From NCBI GenBank assembly GCA_031213475.1, contig JARUPZ010000011.1, positions 992,001 through 1,056,000 on the forward strand: DNA of 64,000 nucleotides. Direction: 5' to 3'. The position numbers and the translations under genes were made by a program. The notes beneath the pieces are model-generated. The model made no database searches, had not been told where the DNA came from, and worked only from the letters and a program-made list of their open reading frames with translations. Shown here in pieces: positions 43,315-55,500 of the stretch. The stretch comes from Nereocystis luetkeana (taxonomy: Eukaryota; Sar; Phaeophyceae; Laminariales; Laminariaceae). The stretch's first letter is position 1. Every line of letters begins with the position of its first letter.

Positions 43315-46300
43315 GCGTCTCATACGTTTTCTTGGTTTCTCATTGCTCGACGCAAATGACCAAAGTAGGCCGCCCTCAGATACTGCCGGGTTGGGCAACC
43401 TTTAAGCGTCAGGTGATGTACGCATACGCCATAAAAGTTCCAAGTAGAACTATGATAAATCAGCGTGTACTTACAGCGATGTTCCAAGGTGTACGTACAG
43501 TAGTTTACCACACACATGAAGGTTTGGAAATATCCGAGAGCCCCCAGTGTGTGCTTACTCATACATTGTTCTCCAACGTGAATAATACACATTTGTAGAT
43601 ATTATGCCATTCTGGGGGAATAAGTATGAGACACTTGTGCATGCGCACGACGTGGACCCTGAAAGTATGACGAAGGGGGACATTGGTAATGCAGTTTTGG
43701 AAAAACAAGGTTAGAGGGGACGTGAACCGTTCCTTGTAACTAAGCACACGAAGCAGAGCTTTGGCAGGCGAAAACGCCTGTGTGGTCCAATCGACTGAAG
43801 GAAGCGAAGCCTTGGCAAACGTATTTCGAAAACAAATGCTAAACAATCAAAATAAAGTCGCACCCGCTCGATGAATATGCCGCAAGCGATATCGTGGAAC
43901 CGATGGATGCTGAGGGGATAAGACGCATTACAAACACTCTAGACTAGAAACCGCAACATGATAATAGCTGATCCATATCTGGCCATGGCGAGCACATTAT
44001 GCAGGAGTACCCGTGGTGCCATCGATTCAAGGTATTTACAAGCGAGCTTCCATGTGATTTTCCGCAAGAATTGCAAAACAAAAACCATGCTGGATTGGTC
44101 GCAAACACACTCGTCACCACTGCGGGATTTCTGCAACCAACTCCGGAAGAGCCAAGATCCGGATGAGCGAAGGAAGAACGCGGGAAACGTACATGCCAAC
44201 CTGGTGCTTGAAAGCCTTAAGCTGCCTAGAGCAAAGACACACAAGATAAGACAAGCAGTCCTTCTCAATTGGTTTAGCCCCTGCACGAGTAGTAGCAACA
44301 CGACGCCTCTGTTGAAAGGCAGACGCAAGCCCGGTAGCTTCTGCAATTGTCTGTGGTGTGAGAGGACGTTACAACACCTGACCTCTCCTGTGCCCCTCCC
44401 TGCAGCAAATTATTGAGTTTTTCCACAAACCACCGAGCAGGCCAAAATACAAGGTACGATGTAAGCTCTACGCGCTTGGTAAAGCGGTGACATGAATGGT
44501 AGAAACACCTCATTGTTGTTCAGCAGTCGTGGGTCCGTTTGCTGACGTAGTCGTGCCTGGAGTGATGTTGGTCAACACCAACATCAACTCCAAACTTTAA
44601 CCTACAGTACAAACGTTTCATGAGATTAAATCGATTTTTGATAACGACACAGGTCACTCGGACAACGCGCATAACACAGGAGGATCAGTCTTATCCGCTA
44701 GCTGTATGGACGGTCTGACATGTAGAGGCAAGACGCTGCTGGCTTGCAACGGTTGGGAGCGTGAAAGCTGTCGCAATCGCTTGGTTTGATTGCTGCTGCT
44801 CTCGCTGTCGCTGGGACCAAACATAACAAACCATGGAGGCACACCGATCGAGGTACTCGCTGCTATACACTCGACTGCGGTCAAATCTCTCAAAGTAAAC
44901 CACGAAAACACTCGAATATCTAAAATAAATTTAGTGTAATAGGGAATATGTGCGATAAATTCCGCCCGGCAGGAAACGCCTTGCCACGAAAGAGGGTGGA
45001 ATTGTTTCAAAGTATCCATCGTAACAGACTCCGTGTTTAGTCTGCACGTGGAAACCTCATGTTAACGCAGTATCTTCGGCGATTTTGAGCCTGTCCTGTG
45101 TGCTATTCCGGCCTCTGGGCTAAGCACAAAGCTGAGAAACACGTATGTATGTCATCGTAAAGCACCACATTCGAAAAAAAACTCAAACCAAGACCGTATA
45201 CAGAGTACTACTGCTGTAGACAAACAAAGACGAACGCAGCAGTACCAGGGTAACAGCGCTGTGAGTAGTTAGGAAAGTAAATTATATTATTTTCAGATCA
45301 ATTACAGTTAGGCATTGACGCTTGTCGATTTGCGTGTGCTGTCTCAACTTTCAACCATTTCTCCTTTAATCCAGCAGGCCTGTCAACAGTAGTAGCTTGC
45401 GTGCTGGATCCTCATTCAAGAGATACAAATGTTAAGACAGTCGCAGACTAAGAAATATGAGAGCACAAAACGTCGCGTTTCAACAACAGTACGTCGTTGT
45501 ACTCGTAATGTAGCGTGAAAAAAAAACGCCCTACTCAGCTTGGACGAGAGAGAGACCAGCTATATAATAGGAAGAATGAACACGAATTTCGAAATATCTC
45601 ATCTGCAAGGTAGAAGTGAAATACCCAAGGTTGCTATCGCCGATGTGTCGAGATAAGCGGACAAAACTTTCAGGTTTCGGTTGGAATAGCCAGTAAATGA
45701 CAGCCATGCAGCACGAAGGCAACTCCCACAAAATATTCCAGAGAGTAATCGTTCGAGGGTAGTCACGGCAACATCACACAAGACGCCAAGTAGACAACGT
45801 TACTTACACCCGCGGCCAATCATGATGGAGCACCCGGACCCCGAGGCTAAACGCGCAAATCGCCGTATTTCCTCGCCAGGCGGCTCTAGTATAAAAATCC
45901 ATTTTTCTACCAGGTACACCTTTACTCCTGTATCTTGCATGCCCTCAGATCTCGAACAACGTGAGGCACGTATTTGTCTCGCAAAATAACGCGATCGCTC
46001 GCCTAATTTTAACCTTGCTGCATTATTTACAGGACTACTGCGCATTGCGATCCACGTCACATGCACGTGAACTTCGAGTTGGTTCTGATTCTAAACTTAT
46101 TTCTCAGTCTCTGGTACGGTGATTTATGTATGACGTGTGGAGGACACGCTCGCCCTGGCGGTGGGCGGGTTGCCAATCATTTGTGATTTAAATGTCCTAT
46201 CAATTGAACAGAATTGTTTCTGTGGGCCCCATTGTCAGTTCCGAATTGCTGGCCTTGCAGTGCTACCTCTAGTGGTAGTGCTGTCTCACACAGGGTGGAC

Positions 46301-47636
46301 ACATGTATCGGAGGATACAAAGTGTTCAAACTACCGTAGGTGAGCGTGTCGAACAAGCGCAGCCTGCTGGATTCAAACAGGTCGCTGGGGCGTAAGGAGG
46401 AGCAAAAGGTGATCTTCATCCGCGCATCAATCGCCAGGTATTAGGAAGGGTAAAAACCGTGCCCCTTGGGTAGGAAAAACTTGTATACGTAGCAGCAAGT
46501 ACATGTATTAAAAATACCGGTAAAATTAAACTCCGCCTGGCACAAATAAATGTGAAAAAAGGGGTGCTGGTGTACTGCGCAGCAAGTACATGCTGTAGTA
46601 CTATTAATACCTCGTTCATATATATATATATATAGGTGTTGCTACTATTTGTAATGCCTATTCGTACACCTGTGAAACTGTGAAAAATGAACGTACGTGT
46701 CACTTTCGTACCAGATATTCCTATGCTATTGAATAGTGGGGAGCCATAACTGCTTACCTGGTATTATTAATAGAGTGTTCTATTAATAGTCCCTCATCCT
46801 ACATCACGAAGTTACCCCGTTATTTTCATACAATCGTTTCAAATGTGGAATACCTATAAACCAGTGTAGACTACCAGGTACATGATACACCGTAAACATC
46901 AACTCCGAGCCTTCTCGCGGGTGTTTCGTGTTTCGGCCTGTGGGGTGATTCTAAAATACGTGCAATGGGTAAAGGACCAGCAGTGCAAAGAAGGGTGCTA
47001 AGTTTTCTCGATGCGTACCGTCGATTTGCGTATGAAGAGTTGAGAATCCGTGCAGCAACGTAGCCAAAAAGGAAAGAGGAACGAGAAGGAGTTGAAATGA
47101 CGTCATTTCGACCCCCTTTTTTTACTACGTCGTTGTTGTCCTCGCATTAACTCATCGGCACCATCATTGCAGTCCGTACTACTGTAGTCGCAGCACCGCC
47201 TCCTGTGGAATAGTAAATCAATGCCCCACGCGCAAAAGCCTCAGCAGGAAAACATGAAACAAAGTGGGAAAAACACACGCACAACTCTACCAGGTAGTAA
47301 AAGCTGAATAAAATGGCGTACCACAACAAGAACAAACAAAGTATGTGCAGACTTGCACGCTCGCAGGAGCGCGGGAGGGTGAGGCACTGGGTTGAACTCT
47401 ATCAAACAGACCTGTATTCGTTTAGTTGGTCATATACTGAACTTTAATGTATGTACCTACAGTAGTAGTGGCACGGAAAGAGCAACAACTGTGAAGAGGG
47501 CCGCGGCCTGACCAGCCAAGATGTTACTGACTACCTGGTGGTTAGTGCTGGCACAAACGTATTGTATTGATAGAATCTCCGGTAGATTGCATTCTTCGAA
47601 AGGGTTTAAGAAATAGCGCCTAGACATTCTGGATAT
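43315..47636. other. Long spacer with no confirmed gene
   Basis: Plus-strand frames at 43296-43598 and 43958-44416 may be eroded retroelement sequence. Minus-strand frames at 44654-45019 and 45800-46066 are open but lack confirmed motifs. A TA microsatellite lies at about 46618-46636. TATTAATA words occur at 46605, 46764 and 46781. Confidence 0.4.
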
Positions 47637-47732
47637 CAACCCTTTTAGAACCGCAGTCCCGTTTTGGGGACAAACCAGTCAAATTTCAAGTAGTTTGTCC
47701 CCAAAACGGGACTGCGGTTCTAACAGGGTTAA
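47637..47732. mobile_element. MITE-2 copy (best-preserved arms)
   Basis: TCAACCCTTTTAGAACCGCA is paired with TGCGGTTCTAACAGGGTTAA, and AGTCCCGTTTTGGGGACAAA with TTTGTCCCCAAAACGGGACT. The arms pair over about 36 bp around a short spacer, so the whole unit could fold as one hairpin. Confidence 0.85.
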
Positions 47733-48114
47733 CAAATACTTTGAAAGTTGTGGAATCAAGCCCATTGAGTATCGTCGAGGGATCGTCCGTATGATACGTC
47801 TATTTTCCGTCTATAATTATTGGCGGGAAAACCAGGCAATCGACAAAAAAAAAAAACGAACAAATATTCCAGACACTAAAAAATATACGTCACGTTTATA
47901 TGGCCGTCTTCACCTACGAAGTCAATCCCTCTTCCAGCCCAAACGTTCTACGAGGTTTTCAGCTAGGCTACCCTCCTACCATATCATACCAGTTCATACC
48001 GGAGGAAGCCGAAAATCAGGTTTCTTCTCCAAGTTCGTCGCATCAGATATTCTTAATCTACTTTCACCTATATATTTATACTGATGGATGCATGCATAGA
48101 TATACTACGAGTAT

Positions 48115-48120
<6 letters not shown>

Positions 48121-48154
<34 letters not shown>

Positions 48155-48254
48155 CCATCCCATTCATTATCTTCGCACATCTTCTTCTCTCTCTCCTTCC
48201 AACTCGTAACTCAGATCCGGGGTCACATAGCAGGCTCTTCTCCCCCCTTCCCGC
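48121..48254 (-). mobile_element. SINE-A, 5'-truncated, with a 9-bp target duplication
   Basis: A T run of 34 (the A tail on the minus strand) is followed by the family's 3' body and stops at CCCGC (48254). TATATGTAT occurs at 48112-48120 and directly after the element at 48255-48263. This shows target-primed integration of a truncated copy and confirms the orientation. Confidence 0.9.
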
Positions 48255-48263
48255 TATATGTAT

Positions 48264-49305
48264 CGTACTTGTCGACTTCATATGCAAATCCCAGATCACA
48301 ATCCAGCCGAAAACAGCCATGAATATCTCGAGCATCAGCAAAATTCCGAAAGTTCCCAAACTGCTGCGACCCCTGCTTTCGATATTTCGCGTGCGTACGG
48401 TTCAGGACAGAACCTTCAAACAAACAAAAATAAACTTCTGCTGCGTACAACACCGACAGCACCGGCATGGAGTCATGGGGAACAAGTGTATTCTCGTATT
48501 CATGCTGCATGTAGTACTGTACTACAAGAGAACTGACGTGTGGTGGGAGAGGGGATCACGGTCCGGTTATTGTTCATTCCGCGGCTGGCTGGCTGTTTGT
48601 TGTCGTTGTCTTTCTGAATAAGAGACAAGTAAACGTATGGCCCAAACGAACCTGAACTAAGACCGGATGTCGCTGTGAAGTTTCCTGTTGTTGCGTGTTT
48701 TCCGTGACCACGACGACATCGTTCACGTTCACTTGGTCTCCTGCCCCCGATACTTCGACAGCACCATAATGCTTTTGACGTCCGCTTGGAGAACGACTGA
48801 GCTCGCTCTTGGGGGCCGACACGGGTGGCCCCACCCATCGCGATCGGGGTCCTCGAATTTTGCACTTCATATCGCTTGTCGAACACGTTGATCGACGAAA
48901 GAGTCTTCGCACTACACCACTTGGGCTGACCAAGGAGTGATATGATATATAGAGGGGAACTGTCAGCGGCGGGTGGCACAGCAGTAGTAGGTGCTGGGGG
49001 ATGAGTGCCTCCCTGCTGCTTTGTCAAGCAGGCTCCTCACTTTCCTTCGGTCGGGCGGCTGGTGTCGATGTGCTACCCAAATTCTGTGTGTGCAGGAGTA
49101 GGCGATGTTGTTGATTTCCTCTTTTTCCACATTGATTTGGCCAATCAGATCGGGCCATATGTCTCATCAATATCCCCCTAAAGATACGATATTTTCGTTT
49201 TGATGCTGCCGACAGGTAAGGACAATAACTGTTACATGTACGCTACCTGAACTTCATCGCAACGAGCAGAACGAAACAACCACGGGCATGCATGTGCGGA
49301 ATGCT
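48264..49305. other. Spacer, no gene recognised
   Basis: A minus-strand open frame (48500-49027, 175 codons) overlaps others and has no recognised motif. Confidence 0.35.
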
Positions 49306-49401
49306 TTAACCCTTTTCAAACTGCAGTCCCATTTTGGGGACAAACCAGCCAAAGCTCAAGTAGATTGTACCCGAAACAGGACTCCGGTACTAAAAGGGTT
49401 T
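49306..49401. mobile_element. MITE-2 copy
   Basis: It starts TTAACCCTTTTCAAACTGCA, with GTCCCATTTTGGGGACAAAC inside, and ends CCGGTACTAAAAGGGTT. TTAA is present only at the left end. Confidence 0.8.
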
Positions 49402-49842
49402 GGCTGCCGCGAGGCTGGGTTCTACCGGGGTTTACACTGCCACTCACAGATACAGCTGCACCTTCCACGTGCGTAGTTGCCACGGCCCTTTTCTCCTAGC
49501 CCTGCAGCCAATATTTTCTCTGTCTCCCTTGATCGTTGCGCCTGAATGCCACTGGCAGACTAATCAAGTGTGCAGATGTTAGGGTATAAAATACATCTAA
49601 CCTTGTAAATACCAGTATATGCGAAGGTATGACAAAATGTTTTCGTATGGTCTACAGCAGCAGCAGCAGTAGCGTCTACTGCTGTACATGTACTGCACGT
49701 AGTACGAGTGGCCTCCAGTTTGTATACGCAGAATACCAGCGATCCTACAGCACAACCGCACCAAGCTGAGAGCATTAATTATTTTTCAAATTATGAGTAG
49801 CTTACACGCGATGAGGCGAATGGGGCACAAACCACGTTACGA

Positions 49843-49944
49843 ATTTCGTTTTTTTAGTGGTTTTTCGGATCTTCCTGTGGCTCCAGCACCTTTGTGTGAC
49901 CACGGACTCCTTTGTCAGAAAGTTAATATGAGAACAACAACAAC
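49843..49944 (+). mobile_element. N-element 3' fragment
   Basis: CGGATCTTCC, GGCTCCAGCACCTTTGTGTG, ACCACGGACTCCTTTGTCAG and GAGAACAACAACAAC match the 3' ends of the N elements at 55800-55884 and 57700-57786. It is a 5'-truncated copy of about 100 bp. Confidence 0.8.
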
Positions 49945-50976
49945 GTACAACTATTAATACCAGGCATCAGCTATTAATACTACGTTAATTGTGTGCCAAA
50001 CGAAATTATAGGCGGTCTGTGCATACCATCGCTTGGCCCGGAGCGGACGGTTAGGTAAAGCCCTCACACAACAACACAAAACATTGACTTGCACGGCCTA
50101 GCGAAATATTGCCTGCTGGCACCAATAAACGTACCTACGTGTTCTCGTAGTTTGACGCAATGGGTTTTTATATACTATTCGCGTGTGATAGAACACGTTG
50201 TTGTACTAGCGAGTTCCGAGCACACACAGTGCAAGCCGCCCGGACTCGATGGAAGAGGCCCCGCATGAAAAAAGTCACAGGCGAAAGAAGCAAGAAATAA
50301 TAATCGCAGGTTTTCAAGACTTCTAAACTCAGAAACAACTGCAGTATCTCTTTATTATTATTCCTACGAGGTATATCGTGTGGTATGAGTACTTATCAAG
50401 AATTCGGTTATATACGAGGTATATGTCAGGACCTATAGGTGCTACTTACTACTCCTACTGTTGTCGTCGAGGTCGGCACTGCAGCAAAGTGTAGGTAACA
50501 GACGACCCTAACCACCCACATGTACGTCATACGGATGTACCTACATGTGCCGTCGCAGGGCTACCCTTATACATTTGCATACTCCTTCCTCATTTCTGTT
50601 TTCGCGCTTGGCATCATCACTTCTTTCTTGCTTGAGGTGCTTCAGTTAGGATGTGCACCGCACAGGTTTTGTATTTACGTACTTACGATTAGTTTTTTCC
50701 TATTTTTTTTTCCTGGTGTATTCTTCTACTCCAGGATTTTTTGCACTATATCCTGTGGCCACGGACTAGGATGTTGGCGATGAGTTGATTCGAGAACATC
50801 AGCACCCAATCCATACATTAAAGAACTTCAAACTACAGCAGCATGGGCACAGCAATATTTGAACTTCAAGTAATACTTGGTACGGGGCACCAGGTATACT
50901 GCGGCTAGCTGTCCAATGTTCACGTCGGAGTGCAGTAGTAGAAGTATGAATGGTATTAATAGTAGTATGTTGTATG
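49945..50976. other. Spacer with short palindromic words
   Basis: No gene is recognised. TATTAATA occurs at 49953, 49973 and 50953. At about 50735-50800 a CTGTGGCCACGGACTAGGAT block followed by GAGAACATCAGCAC is a diverged N-element tail. Confidence 0.4.
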
Positions 50977-51290
50977 TTTTTTTTTTTTTTTTGCATCACT
51001 CTCACTTTTTGGAGGTTTCACACTCGGCGATCTTCTGGACAAGCCGTGGTCACAGGTGTCTATCCTTCGCCCCCCCGGTACGTGCCTTTATATTTTGCCG
51101 CGCATAAATAGGGTTCAGCATTCCCACTGCTCGTCGATTTTCCTCGAATATAGCTATCTCACGCTCCCGCGCTTTCCGCTAATCAATTATTTCATGCAAG
51201 AAAAAGTCCCTGCGAGCATGTGCACTAGGTGAGACTTGAACCCACGAAACTGATGTTGATATGCACGCGGATCACCTTCCAAGCCACGGG
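50977..51290 (-). mobile_element. SINE-B, full length (tRNA-derived)
   Basis: On the minus strand the head carries an A-box-like TGGCTTGGAAGGTGATC (51269-51285) and a B-box GGGTTCAAGTCT (51231-51242). The body is shared with 17392-17619, and the A tail is read as the T run 50977-50992. The body differs from SINE-A except around GGCACGTACCG. Confidence 0.8.
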
Positions 51291-51749
51291 GGGCGTATGT
51301 ATGTTTACGGGTTGCTGCTGTAGTACGTCCCGTCAGCATACACGAATAATCATGTGGTCAGGTATTCAGGTATTAATAGTACATCGTAGCATCTTCTGCC
51401 TGGAGCCATTGGCTTCTACACAGTGTGTATCCACCCTTCCTTATGTATACCGGAAGAAAGGTATGTATGCTGATGTTCGGTCGCCCCGATCGTGGTCTAA
51501 TAGAATAGGAGCGAGCGTTTACCCACGAATCATCCTACAGGTATTAATTGATTCATTTACGTGATTGTTAATGTTGACACGTGAGTTTAACTGCCCTCAT
51601 GCTAGGTGATATTTGAAATTAAGTCACCAAAAAAACACGAAATCAGCTGCTGAGAGCGGTTAGTTTCGGTAGGCGTAATTTGATGTGAGCAGACGAGGAA
51701 ATACCTAACTAAAGCCTTCTCACAAGATATCAAAGTCAGGCACGGACCC

Positions 51750-51880
51750 CAGTAATGGGGGCGGACGAGAGCCCGCTGTGTGACCTCGGATTTGAGATGC
51801 GACTAAACTACGAGAAAGGGGAGAGGAACAAAAGTCTTGGAAGGGCGAAGATAACAAATATGACAAAGAAAAAAAATGAT
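51750..51880 (+). mobile_element. SINE-A, diverged 3' fragment
   Basis: GAGAGCCCGCTGTGTGACCT, GAGATGCGACTAAACTACGA and GAAGGGCGAAGATAAC follow the SINE-A body in order, and the fragment ends AAAGAAAAAAAATG. Confidence 0.65.
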
Positions 51881-52208
51881 TGCGATCGCTGCACATGCAT
51901 GCATTGTCATATTATCGTCATAATACCTGTACGTATGGCCAACGGACGGAGCAAAATTGCAAACTTGACTTTCACACGTGGTTTCAAATAATTTATCAGG
52001 CGTGCGTCCTGGCATCATTTTTCTAGTATCCACCAAAGATGTCCGAGCAACACGATCGCCAACATACATTTTCACTCGAAAGTCAACATAGAGGTTTGTT
52101 TGTGTTTTCACATTAAACCGCTCTTGGTGTGCGTCGACATCCAGCACAACCAGTGTCCGTCTTAATTCTTGAATCTAATAGAGATGTAAGAACCGGTCAC
52201 AAACCAAC

Positions 52209-52330
52209 TATTTCGGGGGACCATATTGAATGGGACCAAAAATATTGTTAAGAATGGTAAAAAAAGCGAAATACCTCGTATGTTGTTTTAGTTTTACCGT
52301 AGGTCCTATTCAGCATGGTCCCCCGTAATA
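52209..52330. mobile_element. MITE-1 copy 5
   Basis: TATTTCGGGGGACCATATTG pairs with CAGCATGGTCCCCCGTAATA. The core is about 13 bp longer than in copies 1 and 3. Confidence 0.8.
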
Positions 52331-52524
52331 GACGGGGATACACTACCACCGTACAACAGCAGTGTTACGTTTTAAGCGGAAGAGGCGAAGCAATAGCATG
52401 GCATTGTTGTTTACGTGATATGCTTTGGTTTGCATGTATTTTCCGCTTTTGTGGTCAGTCTTGCTCCGTTAAATATAATTTTATACTCGCATCCTCCGCA
52501 AAAAGAAGGGCCGATCTGATTTCA

Positions 52525-55500
52525 ACAACTTCGTTTTGCCCACGCAGGCAACGTTTTGCTGAAAAATGTCCCGTCCTGCCTCAGCTGCTACTACTACGAG
52601 ACCGAGGGATTGCTCCTGGAGGAACAGCAGTGCGGCTTCCGCCACGCACAATCAATGGTCAATATGTTGGTCGTTGTTCGCCGGTTGCAAGAGCTCGGAG
52701 GACAGGGGAAATTCCCCCTGAACGTGTGTGCTTCATCGATCTGCAGAAAGCGCACGACCCTGTCGACGGAGAGCTGCTTTGGGAAGTACTGACCCACTTT
52801 GACGTATAAACCAAGATGCTGGCAATCGCCGTAAGCATACGGGCACGCGTGCGTACGGATGACGGCGAGCACTCGGCATGATTTGATGTTCCTCAGGGGC
52901 TACAGTTAGGCTGCGTGCTATCACGGTTCCTGTTCAACGTGTTGTTCGCGGTTGCCTTTTACGCAGTACTAGTGCACTTCAGCCAAGACAAACCCATCGT
53001 AGGGGCCTTAGTCCCACTCAGTGATGCTGCATAGTCGGAACAGAGGAGCAGCAGCCGTGGGCATGCGTGCGAAGGGCTGTATGGTATGTTGTACCCTGAG
53101 CACGCAGAAATGGTCTCGAATTCGGCTGAAGGGCTCGCGAAAATGATGACCGTCATAGTGGATGCCTTCGCCGTCTTCGAAGTAGCAGGCCTCACGGTAT
53201 CCGCAAAGAAGACAGAGGCAGTGCTTCTACGAAAACCATACCATACAACCCTCGCACCACAGGTCGCCCTCGAGTAAGCAGGCCAGAGGTATAAACGGAC
53301 GACCCAGATGTTATAACCAGGCGGCAATATCCACGAAAACGCGGACCTCTCGCTCGAAATCGACCGACGGAATAGTCTCATGCGAGCATGCCCCGAAAGC
53401 GTCGGCCCGGTGATGTTGTATGATAGGAGGACCGACCCTCTCAGCCTGAAAGTCCGAATACTGAAGGCCGAGTTGATTAAGACCCTGCTGTAGAAGTGTG
53501 CGACATGGACCCTCAGAGCGCAACACTCAGTCAAGCTTCGAACGGCTCACCACCCAGTCCTGTTGCGAGTCATTGACTTCCAGCGCCGACTTCGTGCTGA
53601 CCATACCACCCTCTCGTACGCGAAGGCTCTCAAAATGACACGCCTTTCGAGAGACCATCGCAACGACCATCCGTGAACGGCGGCTCTTCTTTGCGGGAGG
53701 CGTGACACGGGGAAGCAAAGAGCGACTACCCAGTCCTGTAATGGTCGGGACGATGGCTGGTGGGGAGAATCCGAGACCTGGCGGGGAGTTGGAGACTTGG
53801 CATAGAGGCATAGTCGACGACCTTAGGGTGTTTCAAGCCACCGAAGGGTCAACGGGACATACCCGCTTGCTGTTCGGAGTTGAGACCGCTCTGTGGTCCA
53901 CTGCAGCAAAAAACGGCATGCATGGAGGTGGCGCCGGGGGGTCCCCGAAACAACCGAACGGATCATGATGAGGTGGCACGATGATGAGCATGAGCTGAGT
54001 AGGCAGCGCCGTGCATCTTCCGTGGCTGTGTCCAAGGGGATGGGGGGAGGGGGGGCAACACGAGGAGTGGAATAAAACCCGACCAAGCAAATGCGGGGAG
54101 GAGATGAAACACGAGGAGTCGAAAGAAACTGCGGTGGATGAAAGAAGGAAGGATATATATGGAAGACAGGGTAGCAAGTCACCAGGTCGACTGGGAAGTA
54201 AAACATTATTTTGTACTCGTGCCGCCAACTGGTGCAGGGGGTTCGAAGGTGGTCTTCCTTTTCTGTTTTTTTCCTTTGTTGCGCTTGATCCTCTGTGGTA
54301 TTCATTTTATTATTCATGTTCATGTCTTTTAATAATACGCCTTATAAGCTGGGAGTCGTGTGGCGTGGGCGAATGACGAGCCTGCTTTGCTTGTTTCGTT
54401 TGTCTGACGCCGAGGGGCGGGGCAGGGTTGATAAACGCAGGACGGAGACAGCAGACAGAGTAGCAAGGTACCAGGCCGACTATGAATAGCAGAGATAACC
54501 TGGATATCCTACACGTACCACAAACTGCTGCGGTTACCTGGAGGCTGCATTGGTGTGCCTTCTATATACCCTTGGTTCTTAGTCTCAGTCTGTTTACAAG
54601 TCGTGGTGTGGTGTTTCTTCTTTCACTTTTTCAGCTCGTTATTTTTTCAAGTGTCTGACACATCCTCGGCAAGGAATGCTGCGAGGCATGCCCTATCAGG
54701 CTAATAGCGAGTGGGGTAGGTCTTTCTGGCGGGTGTAAGGCCGGACTCACCCTCAAGGAGTGATACCTTCTTGCTGCTGCCTGTGGCCGCGAGGCTCAGG
54801 CGGCAGTAGAGTTGGGTCGTACGTGGTGCGTCAGGCACGGAGACCTACGATTCGCGCGTCTTTTTAGGCAGCTGCGGCAGAGCAGCAATGCTCAATCGGG
54901 GTGTCCATGCGCGGAGGCAGGCGCCACCACAGGCCACACTACGGCACAGTCTATTGCGCCGGTAGGAGGCTGGATTCGACGACGAGGGAGGAGGGAGACT
55001 GAGCGTCGACGTGCGGGGAAGAGACGGATTGACCTCCCCCTGCGCGAGAATTTTTATTTCCCAGATCAGAACCGCAAGTGCGAGGAGCATTTTGTTTTTC
55101 AGGATGACGGAGAAAGGGAAACGACTGGAAGGGAATGGCAACGAGTGCACGCGCAAAGGAGCGGGTGGATTGGGCCAAGGCGATGATGCGGCCATGAAGA
55201 GCGGCAGGAAGACGGTGCATGGAGACCCATGATTTGCGCGCACACTATCATCACGAGAGAAGCAGTCATAGTTTGTTTTTTCCTGGTTTTGTTTTTCACG
55301 AGGCAGAATAGTATCTACCGGTACTCGTCACTGGTTTTTGTAGTTTAACGAGTTGTATACCCTTCATGGGGAATAACCTACGCAATTATCAGGGACGTGG
55401 TATCATAACTGCTGTGCTGCACCTTTTTGTGTCAGACAGTCCAGGAAGAGATGGCGATCGTTGATATTCGTGTGGCAGTAAGGTTCGATTGCTCCTTTTT

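Larger units (their letters stand above)
40360..43598 (+). mobile_element. Ty3/gypsy retrotransposon relic (boundaries approximate)
   Basis: Fragments in the order Gag, protease, linker, RT lie on the plus strand with many stops and frame shifts. A Gag-like FEHGLIPSIRAKVIREVPS is at about 40982-41040. The end of the retropepsin and the RT follow (separate entries). No LTRs, tRNA-like primer site, RNase H or integrase were found, so the ends are guesses. It lies just upstream of gene B's first visible exon and in the opposite orientation. Confidence 0.7.

Noticed and set aside
44654..45019. Minus-strand 121-codon frame as a missing 5' exon of gene B
   Set aside because: No BAH-like start motif and no phase-0 donor could be identified.
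45800..46066. Minus-strand GEEIRRFARLASGSG...SIMIGRG resembles the end of a STAR-type KH domain
   Set aside because: The GxxG loop and the preceding strand are not recognisable and no flanking KH or QUA exons were found; similarity could be chance.
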